Below are positions 8,563-15,802 of a DNA stretch of 23,603 nt, piece by piece. The notes under the pieces were generated by a model, which had not been told where the DNA came from, did not search any database, and saw nothing but the letters and a program-made list of their open reading frames with translations. Each line of letters starts with the position of its first letter. The first letter of the stretch is position 1. The position numbers and the translations under genes were made by a program. This DNA comes from Bacillota bacterium (GTDB taxonomy: Bacteria; Bacillota; Clostridia; Tissierellales; Peptoniphilaceae), in the NCBI GenBank assembly GCA_023394045.1, contig JAEXBN010000013.1, positions 1 through 23,603 of the forward strand, in the 5' to 3' direction.

Positions 8563-8602
8563 GATGGCAAATCGCAAATGATGCGGTTCGCCATCTTTTT
8601 TT
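8563..8602 (+). terminator. Intrinsic terminator after cdd
   Basis: Stem arms GATGGC (8563-8568) and GCCATC (8590-8595) continue inward, after one mismatch, through AA/TT, a T-G wobble and CGC/GCG, around a short AT-rich loop, and are followed by seven T residues (8596-8602). It ends the copA-cdd transcript and separates it from the oppositely directed regulator gene. Confidence 0.88.
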
Positions 8603-8630
8603 GTCTGAGATGATCCTTTGCTTTTTGAGG

Positions 8631-9320
8631 TCAATCCTGATGTTGACGAGAATGAGCCAGATCCCGGTAAATCGTGGGCTTGGAAACATACAGGGCTTTC
8701 GCAACAGCTTCAACGGACCCCTTGGTGCTGAAAATGCCATGCGCATCCATCAGTTTTAGAAGATAAATTCGTTCACGCGGAGGGAGGTTCCGAACATTGT
8801 AGCCGCTTTCGCTGATGATCGTTTTAATGGACCGATCCAAGGGCTCATCCACCGGCTGCTCAATGGATTCCTGAATATGCGCCGAGGGGCTGGTATTCAA
8901 ATGGTATCCTGAGAGAAAGCGGTTCATGACCTCGGTGAGCTCTGTGCATACGGTCGTGTCCCGATTCACGCAAAGCATGCCGATCAGTATGTCGCCATCT
9001 TTGATAAATATGGTATTGGAGAGAAATGGGCGCCCCTTGGCGCTTCCCGAGTAATCGGACAAATAGTCTGTCGTTTCATAAACTTTATTATCCATGCATT
9101 CCTTAGCGAAATCCGTGAGGGGACTTCCGATTTTTCGCCCCGTGAGATGGCCATTGGCAATGGCAATCACCGAATGTTCCGGATCCTGGATATCGTGGAG
9201 CACGACTTCCGTATAGATGCCGCACAAGTGCGCCAGAAATGGAACCATTTGCTTCCATTGCGCCAAAATATTGGCTCTTCTTGATTGATTTTCCGACTCT
9301 TCATAGGGGAACACGTCCAA
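8631..9320 (-). CDS. YheO/DauR-like transcriptional regulator (PAS_6 + HTH_22)
   Basis: A 229-residue protein with an N-terminal YheO-type sensor (PAS_6-like; pattern GIYTEVVLHDIQDP...SVIAIANGHLTGR...GSPLT) and a C-terminal helix-turn-helix (about residues 185-225) with VEAVAKALYVSKPTIYRDL. Characterised relatives such as Pseudomonas DauR regulate D-amino acid catabolism; others in the family are uncharacterised. The start is a TTG at 9320, supported by AAAGGAG (9328-9334) at 7-nt spacing; no better ATG exists upstream. It is divergent from an amino acid permease gene and a peptide/amino acid catabolic set, the usual arrangement of a local regulator. A 22-bp palindrome overlaps its likely -35 region, suggesting autoregulation. 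The ligand is unknown. Confidence 0.85.
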   Translation of the reverse strand: MDVFPYEESENQSRRANILAQWKQMVPFLAHLCGIYTEVVLHDIQDPEHSVIAIANGHLTGRKIGSPLTDFAKECMDNKVYETTDYLSDYSGSAKGRPFLSNTIFIKDGDILIGMLCVNRDTTVCTELTEVMNRFLSGYHLNTSPSAHIQESIEQPVDEPLDRSIKTIISESGYNVRNLPPRERIYLLKLMDAHGIFSTKGSVEAVAKALYVSKPTIYRDLAHSRQHQD

Positions 9321-9384
9321 AGAGAGACTCCTTTCCGGTTACATTTTATTGATAATTTTGAAATTGGTAGAAATCCGGCATCCG

Positions 9385-9413
9385 ATCATTTTTGATAAAG
9401 GAGCCTTTATCAA
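9385..9413 (-). promoter_or_regulatory. Probable promoter of the YheO-like regulator gene
   Basis: On the minus strand TTGATA (9408-9413) is followed after 17 nt by AATGAT (9385-9390), which matches the sigma-A -10 consensus at four of six positions. The -35 box is the right half of the 22-bp palindrome at 9392-9413. Confidence 0.45.
9392..9413. promoter_or_regulatory. 22-bp perfect palindrome, candidate operator
   Basis: Arms TTGATAAAGG and CCTTTATCAA are perfect inverted copies separated by AG. It lies midway between the regulator and permease genes, over the regulator's presumed -35 element. No T-tract follows, so it is more like a dimeric protein binding site than a terminator. The YheO-like protein is the obvious candidate ligand (inference). 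Confidence 0.6.
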
Positions 9414-9427
9414 TCGGCGCCGTTTTG

Positions 9428-9456
9428 TTGATAGATTTCTATAACGTTGATACTAT
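9428..9456 (+). promoter_or_regulatory. Promoter of the amino acid permease gene
   Basis: TTGATA at 9428-9433, exact 17-bp spacer, TACTAT at 9451-9456: a good sigma-A type promoter 57 bp before the ATG. The same arrangement recurs at 11016-11044. Confidence 0.65.
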
Positions 9457-9484
9457 TTTATTACAGAAAATGGTTTTCATAAAG
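9453..9484. repeat. 32-nt promoter-distal repeat, copy 1
   Basis: Matches 11041-11072 at 29 of 32 positions without gaps. It begins within the -10 box and runs through the expected transcription start. It contains the dyad GAAAA-TGG-TTTTC (9466-9478). The conservation beyond the promoter boxes suggests a shared operator or a common 5' leader element. Confidence 0.7.
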
Positions 9485-9512
9485 CGATTGATGAAAATAG
9501 AAAGGAGATTGT

Positions 9513-10967
9513 ATGGAAGCAAAAAAAGAAAAAAGGGACAGTCGGCCGCCCGATCCACGAAAACTGAGTTCGGCCAGCGGGGTTGAGAAGGGAAAAAAGC
9601 TGACCACAAGGAATATCGTCGGCCTGGGTCTTGGGGGAGCGATCGGCTCGGGAATCTTTCTTTTAATGGGGATTGGAATTGCGGATACGGGGCGCTCGAT
9701 CCTTCCCGTCGTTGTGATTGGATGCCTCTTTATGCTTCTCGCGTACTGGTATCAATTCGTGATGCCGATGATGTTCGTGTTTGAGGGCGGGGATTACAGC
9801 ATGCGCACCATGATCTTTGGCCCGCTTCTGACCGGATGTGCCGGATGGATGTCGATTTTAGGAGGCCTGGCGATGGCGGGATATTCTGTCGCCATTACGA
9901 ACTATTTGGAGGCGGTGATTCCCAGCGTGGCGAACATGAGGGTTTTCGTTTCCATCGTCGTCGCGACGATTTTTTTCTTGATTACCATCCGCGGATCGCG
10001 CGTTGTGACGATCGTTGAGAATTTGATTACCGTTGCCTTGGTGATTTCGCTCGCGCTGTTCGTTATTTTCGGGCTTCCAAAGGTCGATCCGGCGGCGTTT
10101 TTTTCCAGCGCGGATGGAGGATTTTTGCGCAATGGGCTCAGCGGTTTCGTGGCCGCCATTGCGATTATGTCCTGGGCGTGCCAGGGAACGACGATGGGGC
10201 CTGTCGCGATGGGACCGGTAACCGAAAACCCGAAACGGACGATCCCCGTCAGCATCATCTATGTCACCCTGTTTTTGGCCATTATTTATGGTTTGATGGC
10301 TTATGTTGCAGCGGGTGTTTTGCCATTTGATCAGATTGCGGGAAAAGGGCTGGACGTGACCGCGAAAGTCATCTTTCCTGATTGGATGTATGTGGTGTTT
10401 GTTGTGGGCGGGGGCATTGGCGCGATCGCTTCATCCTTAATGGGAACCCTTGCCGGCGTCCGGTATCCTTTGATTCGTGTCGCAGAAGACGGCTGGCTGC
10501 CTGCGATATTCAAGAAGACTTTAAGCAATGGATATCCCTACATGACGTACTTAGTCTATTATCTCTTCACCGTGATTCCACTCATTTTGGGGATCGATAT
10601 TGGTTCAGCCGTGTCGTTGGTCATGATCCCATCCATGTTATTTAATTTGTATATGAATTTTTCTTGCCTGACGTTGCCGAAACGGTATCCGAAACAGTGG
10701 GAACATCGATCCCTCAAACTTCCGCTGTGGTTGTACAATATCGGCTCAGCATTGGGAGGACTGTGCGCGGCCCTCGTTGCCGTGATGCTGTTTAAGGGGC
10801 TGACCCCGGTCACGGCGGGGATTTGTTTGGTGATTATCCTGTGCATGGTGTGCTTCTCCACTCTGGCGCTGAAGACCGGATCGGTCAATAAAGAGGCACT
10901 GCTCGAACGAAAGAAAGAAGCGGCGCGATTGGCGATGCTCGAAGGTGAGATGAATCTCAATGGATAG
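9513..10967 (+). CDS. APC-family amino acid permease
   Basis: A 484-residue protein with about twelve membrane helices and the APC superfamily substrate-loop signature GSGIF at residues 45-49 near the start of TM1, preceded by a short basic cytoplasmic N-terminus. APC transporters carry amino acids or amines by proton symport or exchange; substrate cannot be read from sequence. Start ATG at 9513 has AAAGGAG about 5 nt upstream. It has its own promoter, nearly identical to that of the following ridA-dipeptidase-lyase genes, so the permease probably imports the substrate or a related amino acid for that set. No convincing terminator separates it from ridA. Confidence 0.88.
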   Translation: MEAKKEKRDSRPPDPRKLSSASGVEKGKKLTTRNIVGLGLGGAIGSGIFLLMGIGIADTGRSILPVVVIGCLFMLLAYWYQFVMPMMFVFEGGDYSMRTMIFGPLLTGCAGWMSILGGLAMAGYSVAITNYLEAVIPSVANMRVFVSIVVATIFFLITIRGSRVVTIVENLITVALVISLALFVIFGLPKVDPAAFFSSADGGFLRNGLSGFVAAIAIMSWACQGTTMGPVAMGPVTENPKRTIPVSIIYVTLFLAIIYGLMAYVAAGVLPFDQIAGKGLDVTAKVIFPDWMYVVFVVGGGIGAIASSLMGTLAGVRYPLIRVAEDGWLPAIFKKTLSNGYPYMTYLVYYLFTVIPLILGIDIGSAVSLVMIPSMLFNLYMNFSCLTLPKRYPKQWEHRSLKLPLWLYNIGSALGGLCAALVAVMLFKGLTPVTAGICLVIILCMVCFSTLALKTGSVNKEALLERKKEAARLAMLEGEMNLNG

Positions 10968-11015
10968 AACAAGCAGGGGATGATCACAGTGAAATGGAAT
11001 GATCGGATTTCGAGT

Positions 11016-11044
11016 TTGATAAATTCATATCATATTGAGACTAT
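11016..11044 (+). promoter_or_regulatory. Promoter of the ridA-dipeptidase-lyase genes
   Basis: TTGATA at 11016-11021, 17-bp spacer, GACTAT at 11039-11044. Box sequences and spacing parallel the permease promoter at 9428-9456, and the downstream 32 nt are almost the same. Confidence 0.6.
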
Positions 11045-11072
11045 TTTATTATAGTAAATGGTTTTCATAGAG
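11041..11072. repeat. 32-nt promoter-distal repeat, copy 2
   Basis: Second copy of the element at 9453-9484 (29 of 32 positions identical). The dyad here reads GTAAA-TGG-TTTTC (11054-11066), one mismatch from symmetry. It sits 49 nt upstream of the ridA start. Confidence 0.7.
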
Positions 11073-11120
11073 ATTGGTTTTCTTTCTGGATCGTTGTGAA
11101 GGCAAAAATAAGGAGGAATC

Positions 11121-11507
11121 ATGAAAAGAAAAATTATTGCAGCAAAAGCACCGGATGCGATCAGCCCCTATTCTCATGGCATTATTGCGGAGGGCATTCC
11201 GGTGTATGTTTCCGGACAGCTTCCGGTGAACAAAGAAACGGGAGAGATGCCGGAAGATATTACAGGTCAGACGGAACAATCGCTGGAAAATCTGATCGCC
11301 GTTTTGGAAGTGGAAGGAATGACGCTTGGGGATGTGGTCAAAACGACAGTATATCTTTCGGACATCGATCATTTTAATGCGATGAATCAGGTTTACAGCA
11401 GGTATTTTGAAGGAACGATTTATCCTGCACGCTCCGCGTTTGAGGTTGCGAACCTTCCCAAGGGGGCGCTGGTGGAAATCGAAGCCATTGCGATCAAGGC
11501 GAAGTAA
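11121..11507 (+). CDS. ridA: RidA-family enamine/imine deaminase
   Basis: A 128-residue RidA (YjgF/YER057c/UK114) protein. These homotrimers hydrolyse reactive enamines and imines such as 2-aminoacrylate, formed by PLP enzymes acting on serine or cysteine, to ketoacids plus ammonia. The active-site arginine R104 (in PARSAF) and the conserved E119 (in VEIEAIA) are present, as is the N-terminal P-D-A-I-S-P-Y-S pattern, so it belongs to the catalytic RidA group rather than the Rid subgroups lacking the arginine. SD AAGGAGG lies just upstream of ATG at 11121. Co-transcription with a MalY/PatB-type C-S lyase, whose reaction releases 2-aminoacrylate, gives it an obvious task. Confidence 0.93.
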   Translation: MKRKIIAAKAPDAISPYSHGIIAEGIPVYVSGQLPVNKETGEMPEDITGQTEQSLENLIAVLEVEGMTLGDVVKTTVYLSDIDHFNAMNQVYSRYFEGTIYPARSAFEVANLPKGALVEIEAIAIKAK

Positions 11508-11514
11508 TACGGAA

Positions 11515-11619
11515 ATGAGTCTTCAAGAGCGGATAAAATCCCGAGTTGCGATCGCTGTTCTTTTCGGATATTTTAGGTATCGCCGAGATCTCGCCAAGGC
11601 GGAGGCGGAGGGCAAGTAA
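11515..11619 (+). CDS. Possible 34-residue small protein between ridA and the dipeptidase
   Basis: An ATG 8 nt after the ridA stop opens 34 codons to TAA: an N-terminal amphipathic start (MSLQERIKSR), a hydrophobic core (VAIAVLFGYF) and a charged tail (RYRRDLAKAEAEGK). It could be a short membrane-associated peptide. No convincing SD is visible, so translation would depend on reinitiation after ridA. I recognise no family. It may be chance. Confidence 0.3.
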   Translation: MSLQERIKSRVAIAVLFGYFRYRRDLAKAEAEGK

Positions 11620-11664
11620 CGGGTGCATGGCATGAAGTCTGAGAGGAAAAAGGAGAATGTGATC

Positions 11665-12654
11665 ATGGCAAATGCAATTGATCTACACTGTGATACCTTG
11701 ATGAAGAGCTTTCTCTACAAGGGAATCGATTCCGATGTTTTTGAAGCGCCGGAGTACGATGTTGATATTAAAAGGCTTCTGAAGGCCCAGGCGATGGCAC
11801 AGTTCTTTGCCATTTTTGTGCCCCCGCAAGAGACGTATGAAATGCTCAACATGGAGCCGATTGCAGAGGATGATTACATCGAAGGACTTTATCAGGTGTT
11901 TCATCATACCGTCGACCGCCATAAGGACGTGATGGATTATGCGACCAATGCGCAAGACGTTGAACGCAACTGGAATGATGGAAAACTTTCCGCTATCCTG
12001 ACGATGGAGGATGGCGTTGCGATCCATGGCGATATGGCAAAATTGGACAAATATTACGCCATGGGCGTCCGCGCGCTTTCCCTGACCTGGAATGCGGAAA
12101 ACAGCATTGGTGCGCCGAATTCAAAAGATCCTGTCATGATGGCTAAGGGGCTGACGGCGTTTGGCAAAGAGGCGGTCAAACATATGCAGGAAATCGGAAT
12201 GCTCGTGGATGTCAGCCATGCGTCCGATGGCACGTTTTGGGATGTCTACAAGTTAGCGCAAGTGCCTTTTGTCGCGACTCATTCGAATTGCCGTGCCGTC
12301 TGTCCTCATACCCGGAACATGACCGACGAGATGATTCGAGCGCTTGCTGAAAAGGGCGGCGTCATGGGCATTAATTTTTGTCCGCCATTCTTGGATGATA
12401 CGCCGGGGAATCAGATCAGCCGCATCGATGAGATGGTGGCGATGGCGCTTCATGAAAAGGAAGTTGCGGGAACCGCGGATGTGATCGCGTTGGGTTCGGA
12501 TTTTGATGGATTTGAGGGAACCAAAGAAGTTGGCGGACCGGATCAGATGCATCTTCTGTTTGATGCCTTGGTTCGTGCGGGATTCACGGCGAAAGAAGTC
12601 GATCAGATTGCGTACGGGAATATTCTTCGTGTGATGAAAGAAGCCATGCGGTAG
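11665..12654 (+). CDS. Membrane dipeptidase-like zinc peptidase, family M19
   Basis: A 329-residue cytoplasmic-looking member of the renal dipeptidase family (amidohydrolase-type barrel). Expected binuclear-zinc ligands are all visible: H8-x-D10, bridging E115 (MEDG), H185 (SHAS), H206 (THSNCR) and D279 (GSDFDG). M19 enzymes cleave dipeptides, tolerate a D-residue at the C-terminal side, and the mammalian enzyme cleaves cysteinylglycine and its S-conjugates. No signal peptide is seen, so despite the family name this protein should act inside the cell. The start was set at the ATG at 11665, with AAAAAGGAG about 9 nt upstream, rather than at an upstream in-frame ATG at 11623 without SD. It lies between ridA and a C-S lyase gene, which suggests cysteine-containing dipeptides (inference). 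Confidence 0.92.
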   Translation: MANAIDLHCDTLMKSFLYKGIDSDVFEAPEYDVDIKRLLKAQAMAQFFAIFVPPQETYEMLNMEPIAEDDYIEGLYQVFHHTVDRHKDVMDYATNAQDVERNWNDGKLSAILTMEDGVAIHGDMAKLDKYYAMGVRALSLTWNAENSIGAPNSKDPVMMAKGLTAFGKEAVKHMQEIGMLVDVSHASDGTFWDVYKLAQVPFVATHSNCRAVCPHTRNMTDEMIRALAEKGGVMGINFCPPFLDDTPGNQISRIDEMVAMALHEKEVAGTADVIALGSDFDGFEGTKEVGGPDQMHLLFDALVRAGFTAKEVDQIAYGNILRVMKEAMR

Positions 12655-12709
12655 GGCAAGCAAGACGGACGGTGATGGCGGATGGGAATGTTGAAAGGAG
12701 AAGAAAGCA

Positions 12710-13924
12710 ATGAAGTACGATTTTGAAACGATGCTCGAACGGCATGGAATGGATGCGGTTGCCGTTGACGCGCTGGGCACCATGCCAGGTTTTGCGCCAG
12801 ATCGGCCGAAGGAGGGCTTCGATGCGATTCCCATGTGGGTGGCAGATATGAACTTTGCCACCTGTCCGACGATTCAAGAAGCGATGATTCAACGTGCACA
12901 GCATCCGGCTTTTGGCTATTTTCAGCCGACAGATGAGTATTTCAATTCCATTATTCGCTGGCAGGAAACCCGAAATGGAGTGAAAGGTCTTGAGCGCAAG
13001 CATATCGGATATGAGAATGGCGTACTTGGCGGAGTCATTTCTACGCTCAATGTGCTCTGTTCAAAAGGTGATAACGTGTTGCTTCAGTCCCCGACGTATG
13101 TCGGATTCACCCACGCGCTGGAGAATAATGGCTACAACATGGTGCTTTCCGAGATGAAGCGGGATGAACAGGGGATCTGGCGCATCGATTATGAGGATAT
13201 GGAGAAAAAAATTGTGGCAAACAAGATCCATGCCACTGTCTTTTGCAATCCGCACAATCCCTGCGGCCGTGTCTGGGAAAAATGGGAAATTGAAAAGGCG
13301 ATGGAGATCTTTGAAAAACATGATGTCTGGGTCATTTCGGATGAAATCTGGTCGGATTTAATGCTGAATGGGCATCGGCACACGCCGACGCAGTTGGTTT
13401 CGGAGTATGCGCATTCACACACGGCTGCCATGTATGCGCCGTCTAAAACATTTAACCTTGCTGGTCTGGTTGGCAGTTACCACATCATCTACAATGACTG
13501 GCTCAGGGACCGCGTGGAGAAAGAATCTTCGCTTGGTGTCTATAATGCGATGAATGTTCTTTCCATGCATGCGCTGATTGGCGCCTATAAGCCGGAAGGA
13601 TACGAGTGGGTGGATGAACTCATCGAGGTTTTGTCTAAAAATGTCAATTATGCGTATGACTTTATCAATGAGCATTTTGAAGGCGTGACGCTGGCAAAGC
13701 CGGAAGGCACCTACATGCTCTATCTGAACTGCGAGGGATGGTGTAAGGCACACCACAAAACGATGGACGAACTGCAAAAAATGGGCTTTGATGTCGGCGT
13801 GGCCTGGCAAGATGGAAGGCCGTTCCATGATCCCTATGCGACGCGGATCAATCTCGCGGTGCCGTATGCCAAAGTTGTCGAAGCGTTCGACCGCTTGGAT
13901 CGCTATGTTTTTAATGCGGAATAA
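12710..13924 (+). CDS. MalY/PatB-type PLP-dependent C-S beta-lyase
   Basis: A 404-residue fold-type I aminotransferase-like protein. PLP lysine is K246 in APSKTFNLAGL; other family marks are PMWVADM near the N-terminus, NPHNPCGRVW, and SDEIWSDL supplying the aspartate that contacts the pyridine nitrogen. The SK(T/S)FN motif and the MWVADM segment are typical of the MalY/PatB group, which breaks the C-S bond of cystathionine, cysteine or cysteine S-conjugates to give a thiol, pyruvate and ammonia by way of 2-aminoacrylate. A true aminotransferase is less likely. AAAGGAG precedes ATG at 12710. It is the last gene before a strong terminator. Confidence 0.88.
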   Translation: MKYDFETMLERHGMDAVAVDALGTMPGFAPDRPKEGFDAIPMWVADMNFATCPTIQEAMIQRAQHPAFGYFQPTDEYFNSIIRWQETRNGVKGLERKHIGYENGVLGGVISTLNVLCSKGDNVLLQSPTYVGFTHALENNGYNMVLSEMKRDEQGIWRIDYEDMEKKIVANKIHATVFCNPHNPCGRVWEKWEIEKAMEIFEKHDVWVISDEIWSDLMLNGHRHTPTQLVSEYAHSHTAAMYAPSKTFNLAGLVGSYHIIYNDWLRDRVEKESSLGVYNAMNVLSMHALIGAYKPEGYEWVDELIEVLSKNVNYAYDFINEHFEGVTLAKPEGTYMLYLNCEGWCKAHHKTMDELQKMGFDVGVAWQDGRPFHDPYATRINLAVPYAKVVEAFDRLDRYVFNAE

Positions 13925-13978
13925 GGCATGGAGATATGGAGGCACTGACCTCAGTAGGAAAACCTAAAATCGATAAAA

Positions 13979-14016
13979 CCCACTGAGTACGGCATCGCCG
14001 CCTCAGTGGGCTTTTC
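13979..14016. terminator. Bidirectional intrinsic terminator between the C-S lyase gene and mgtE
   Basis: Nine-bp arms CCCACTGAG (13979-13987) and CTCAGTGGG (14002-14010) are flanked by AAAA on the left and CTTTTCT on the right, so a U-rich tail is produced on both strands. It lies between two convergent genes. A weaker relative, ACTGA-CC-TCAGT, sits just before it around 13944-13955. Confidence 0.88.
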
Positions 14017-14095
14017 TATATCGCGCATGATGTCAGGAGCGGATCGCCCGATTAAGAGATGTGGAAAAACGGAAGTGAGGGAACGCGCCGGAACA

Positions 14096-15445
14096 TTATA
14101 GGTGCAGGATGAGCTTGGCCAGCAGGAAGAAGATGATCAGACCGCAAGCATCGATGATTGTGGTGATCAGCGGGGCGGCCATGAGTGCTGGATCGGCGCC
14201 AAAGTGTTCGGCGATGAGGGGGAGAATACCGCCGAGAAGCTTTGAAAGCAGAATGATCAAAAAGATGGACACCCCGACAACGATCCCGACGCTCAGATTA
14301 TGCGGCGCAAAAAGAAAGACCCGGAGAAAGGAAAGGATTCCTAAGGCTCCGCCGACGAAGAGGGCGACGCGGAATTCTTTCCAGAGCACGCGCCCAGTGT
14401 CCGACCATTTGATTTCACCGGTGGCCAGACCACGGATAATGAGCGTGGAACTCTGAGAGCCGGTATTGCCGCCGGTATCGGTCAGCACCGGGATAAAGGT
14501 GACCAGAATGGGAACCGCAAGGAAGGAATTTTCGAATCCTCCGAGGATCAACCCGTTGATCATGCCGGAGAGCATCAGAAAAAGCAACCAGGGGAGCCGG
14601 TTTTTTGCCATAGTGATCACGCTGGTGTCGAGGTAGCTTTCGTCTGTTGGCTGCATGGCAGCCATGATATGGAAGTCCTCGTTGGATTCCTGTGTGGAGA
14701 TATCCAGCGCGTCATCAGCGGTGATGATGCCGACCAACCGGTTTTCAGAATCCGTTACAGGAAGAGCGGAAAAGTCATATTTACTGATGATTTGAAGGGC
14801 ATCCTCCTGATCCGTATCGGTGGTGACCGAGACCACGTTTTCGTGCATCACATCGATGATATTGGTTTCATCATCAGCGCGCAGCAATTCTCTAAGCGAC
14901 AGCACGCCCAGCAGCTTCAGATCGCGGCTTGTGACAAAAACTTCAGAGAAAGAATCCAGAAGATTCTTCTCGCTCCGGATGGATTGAATCGCCTGACCGA
15001 CGCTCATAAACGGAAAAATTTGAATAAACTCAGCGGTCATGACACTGCCGGCAGAATTATCCGCATATTTTAGGAATCGGTTTAATTGTTCCCGCTTTGG
15101 GGCAGGCGTATTTTTGAGAATGGTTCGGACGGCATTTGCCGGCATTTCCTCCAGAAGATCGACGGCATCATCCACGTACAGGCGATCAATGAGCCCGGCA
15201 GCCTCCTCCGTGGAGAATAGTGAGACCAATTCCAGTTGTCGGGAAAGGCTCAGATAGGAAAATACATTGGCCGCGAGGGTTTTGGACAGAAGTCGGAAAA
15301 AGAGCGTCACTTCTTCGACAGGGCGATCTTCCAGCAGCTGCGCAATATCTGCGGCATGCATCTCCTCCAGGCGACTGCGGACGGCACTCAGGCGGCCCGA
15401 GTCGCGCTGAAGGCGGAGATCTTCAAGAATTTCATTTTTGGTCAT
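14096..15445 (-). CDS. mgtE: MgtE-type magnesium transporter
   Basis: A 449-residue Mg2+ channel/transporter. It has the superhelical MgtE N domain (about 1-130), two CBS domains (about 133-255, beginning at SVMTAEF) that sense cytoplasmic Mg2+, a connecting helix, and five membrane helices from about residue 285. The pore-family motif GGNTGSQSS is present, and near the C-terminus DPALMAAPLITTIID contains the conserved aspartate at the Mg2+ site. SD GGAGG (minus strand, 15452-15456) is 6 nt before the ATG. A short inverted repeat overlaps this SD. No M-box riboswitch could be recognised in the leader. Convergent with the C-S lyase gene across a shared terminator. Confidence 0.95.
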   Translation of the reverse strand: MTKNEILEDLRLQRDSGRLSAVRSRLEEMHAADIAQLLEDRPVEEVTLFFRLLSKTLAANVFSYLSLSRQLELVSLFSTEEAAGLIDRLYVDDAVDLLEEMPANAVRTILKNTPAPKREQLNRFLKYADNSAGSVMTAEFIQIFPFMSVGQAIQSIRSEKNLLDSFSEVFVTSRDLKLLGVLSLRELLRADDETNIIDVMHENVVSVTTDTDQEDALQIISKYDFSALPVTDSENRLVGIITADDALDISTQESNEDFHIMAAMQPTDESYLDTSVITMAKNRLPWLLFLMLSGMINGLILGGFENSFLAVPILVTFIPVLTDTGGNTGSQSSTLIIRGLATGEIKWSDTGRVLWKEFRVALFVGGALGILSFLRVFLFAPHNLSVGIVVGVSIFLIILLSKLLGGILPLIAEHFGADPALMAAPLITTIIDACGLIIFFLLAKLILHL

Positions 15446-15454
15446 GGCATTCCT

Positions 15455-15511
15455 CCGTTCTTTGACAAACGGACGGACAGCAACCTGAAATAAGCCCGCA
15501 GATGCGGACTT
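15455..15511 (-). promoter_or_regulatory. Two small hairpins in the mgtE leader
   Basis: Read on the minus strand, AAGTCCGCA-TC-TGCGGGCTT (15492-15511) forms a nine-pair stem with one G-U pair, followed by ATTTC, a poor U-tract. Nearer the gene, CCGTT and AACGG (15455-15472) can pair across 8 nt, taking up two bases of the mgtE SD. Together they could be an attenuator plus an SD-masking element, or mere chance. Confidence 0.3.
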
Positions 15512-15586
15512 CGAGTCTCGTTTAGGGCGAACGGAAATGATCCGGAATTCAGACAGACAAAACCATCCCCATATTACGGAAATGAT

Positions 15587-15721
15587 TTATGTTGCAGAAA
15601 TGATGACCGCCTGATCAGTCGGAGATCCGGATGAAAAAATTGAGCGAGGGCGTTCGCACGAACAACTTCGTGGCTCGGTCGGTGGGTTGTCTGCTGCGTC
15701 CGTATGTTGCACAGTGTCCAT
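15587..15721 (-). CDS. Possible 44-residue protein or leader peptide upstream of mgtE
   Basis: On the minus strand an ATG at 15721 follows AAAGGAG (15728-15734) at 6-nt spacing, a textbook ribosome binding site. The 44-codon frame begins MDTVQHTDAADNPPTEPRSC and includes a PP pair and a Cys-Ser-Cys motif; it has no hydrophobic segment. It ends 141 nt before mgtE in the same direction. Proline-rich leader peptides are known before some Mg2+ transporter genes (mgtL, mgtP in Salmonella), but similarity is only in placement. A longer frame from 15826 has no SD. No family recognised. The 511-bp stretch 15446-15956 otherwise holds the mgtE leader hairpins, the yoaK-side promoter and two dyads. Confidence 0.35.
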   Translation of the reverse strand: MDTVQHTDAADNPPTEPRSCSCERPRSIFSSGSPTDQAVIISAT

Positions 15722-15802
15722 TGCGAACTCCTTTCTTTGAAAAATATCATGTAGGCAGAAAACTCTGCACTTCCATTGTAACCTGTTCAGACAGTTTAGG
15801 AA

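Noticed and set aside
9466..9478. CcpA cre site in the permease leader (GAAAA-TGG-TTTTC)
   Set aside because: Its arms resemble a cre half-site, but the centre is three bases, TGG, rather than CG; it fits better as part of the local 32-nt repeat.
15531..15585. Direct repeat ACGGAAATGA at 15531-15540 and 15576-15585
   Set aside because: Two short copies with no further shared context; likely chance.
15446..15720. M-box (ykoK) magnesium riboswitch upstream of mgtE
   Set aside because: The conserved M-box blocks could not be matched on the minus strand; without a covariance search I do not call it.
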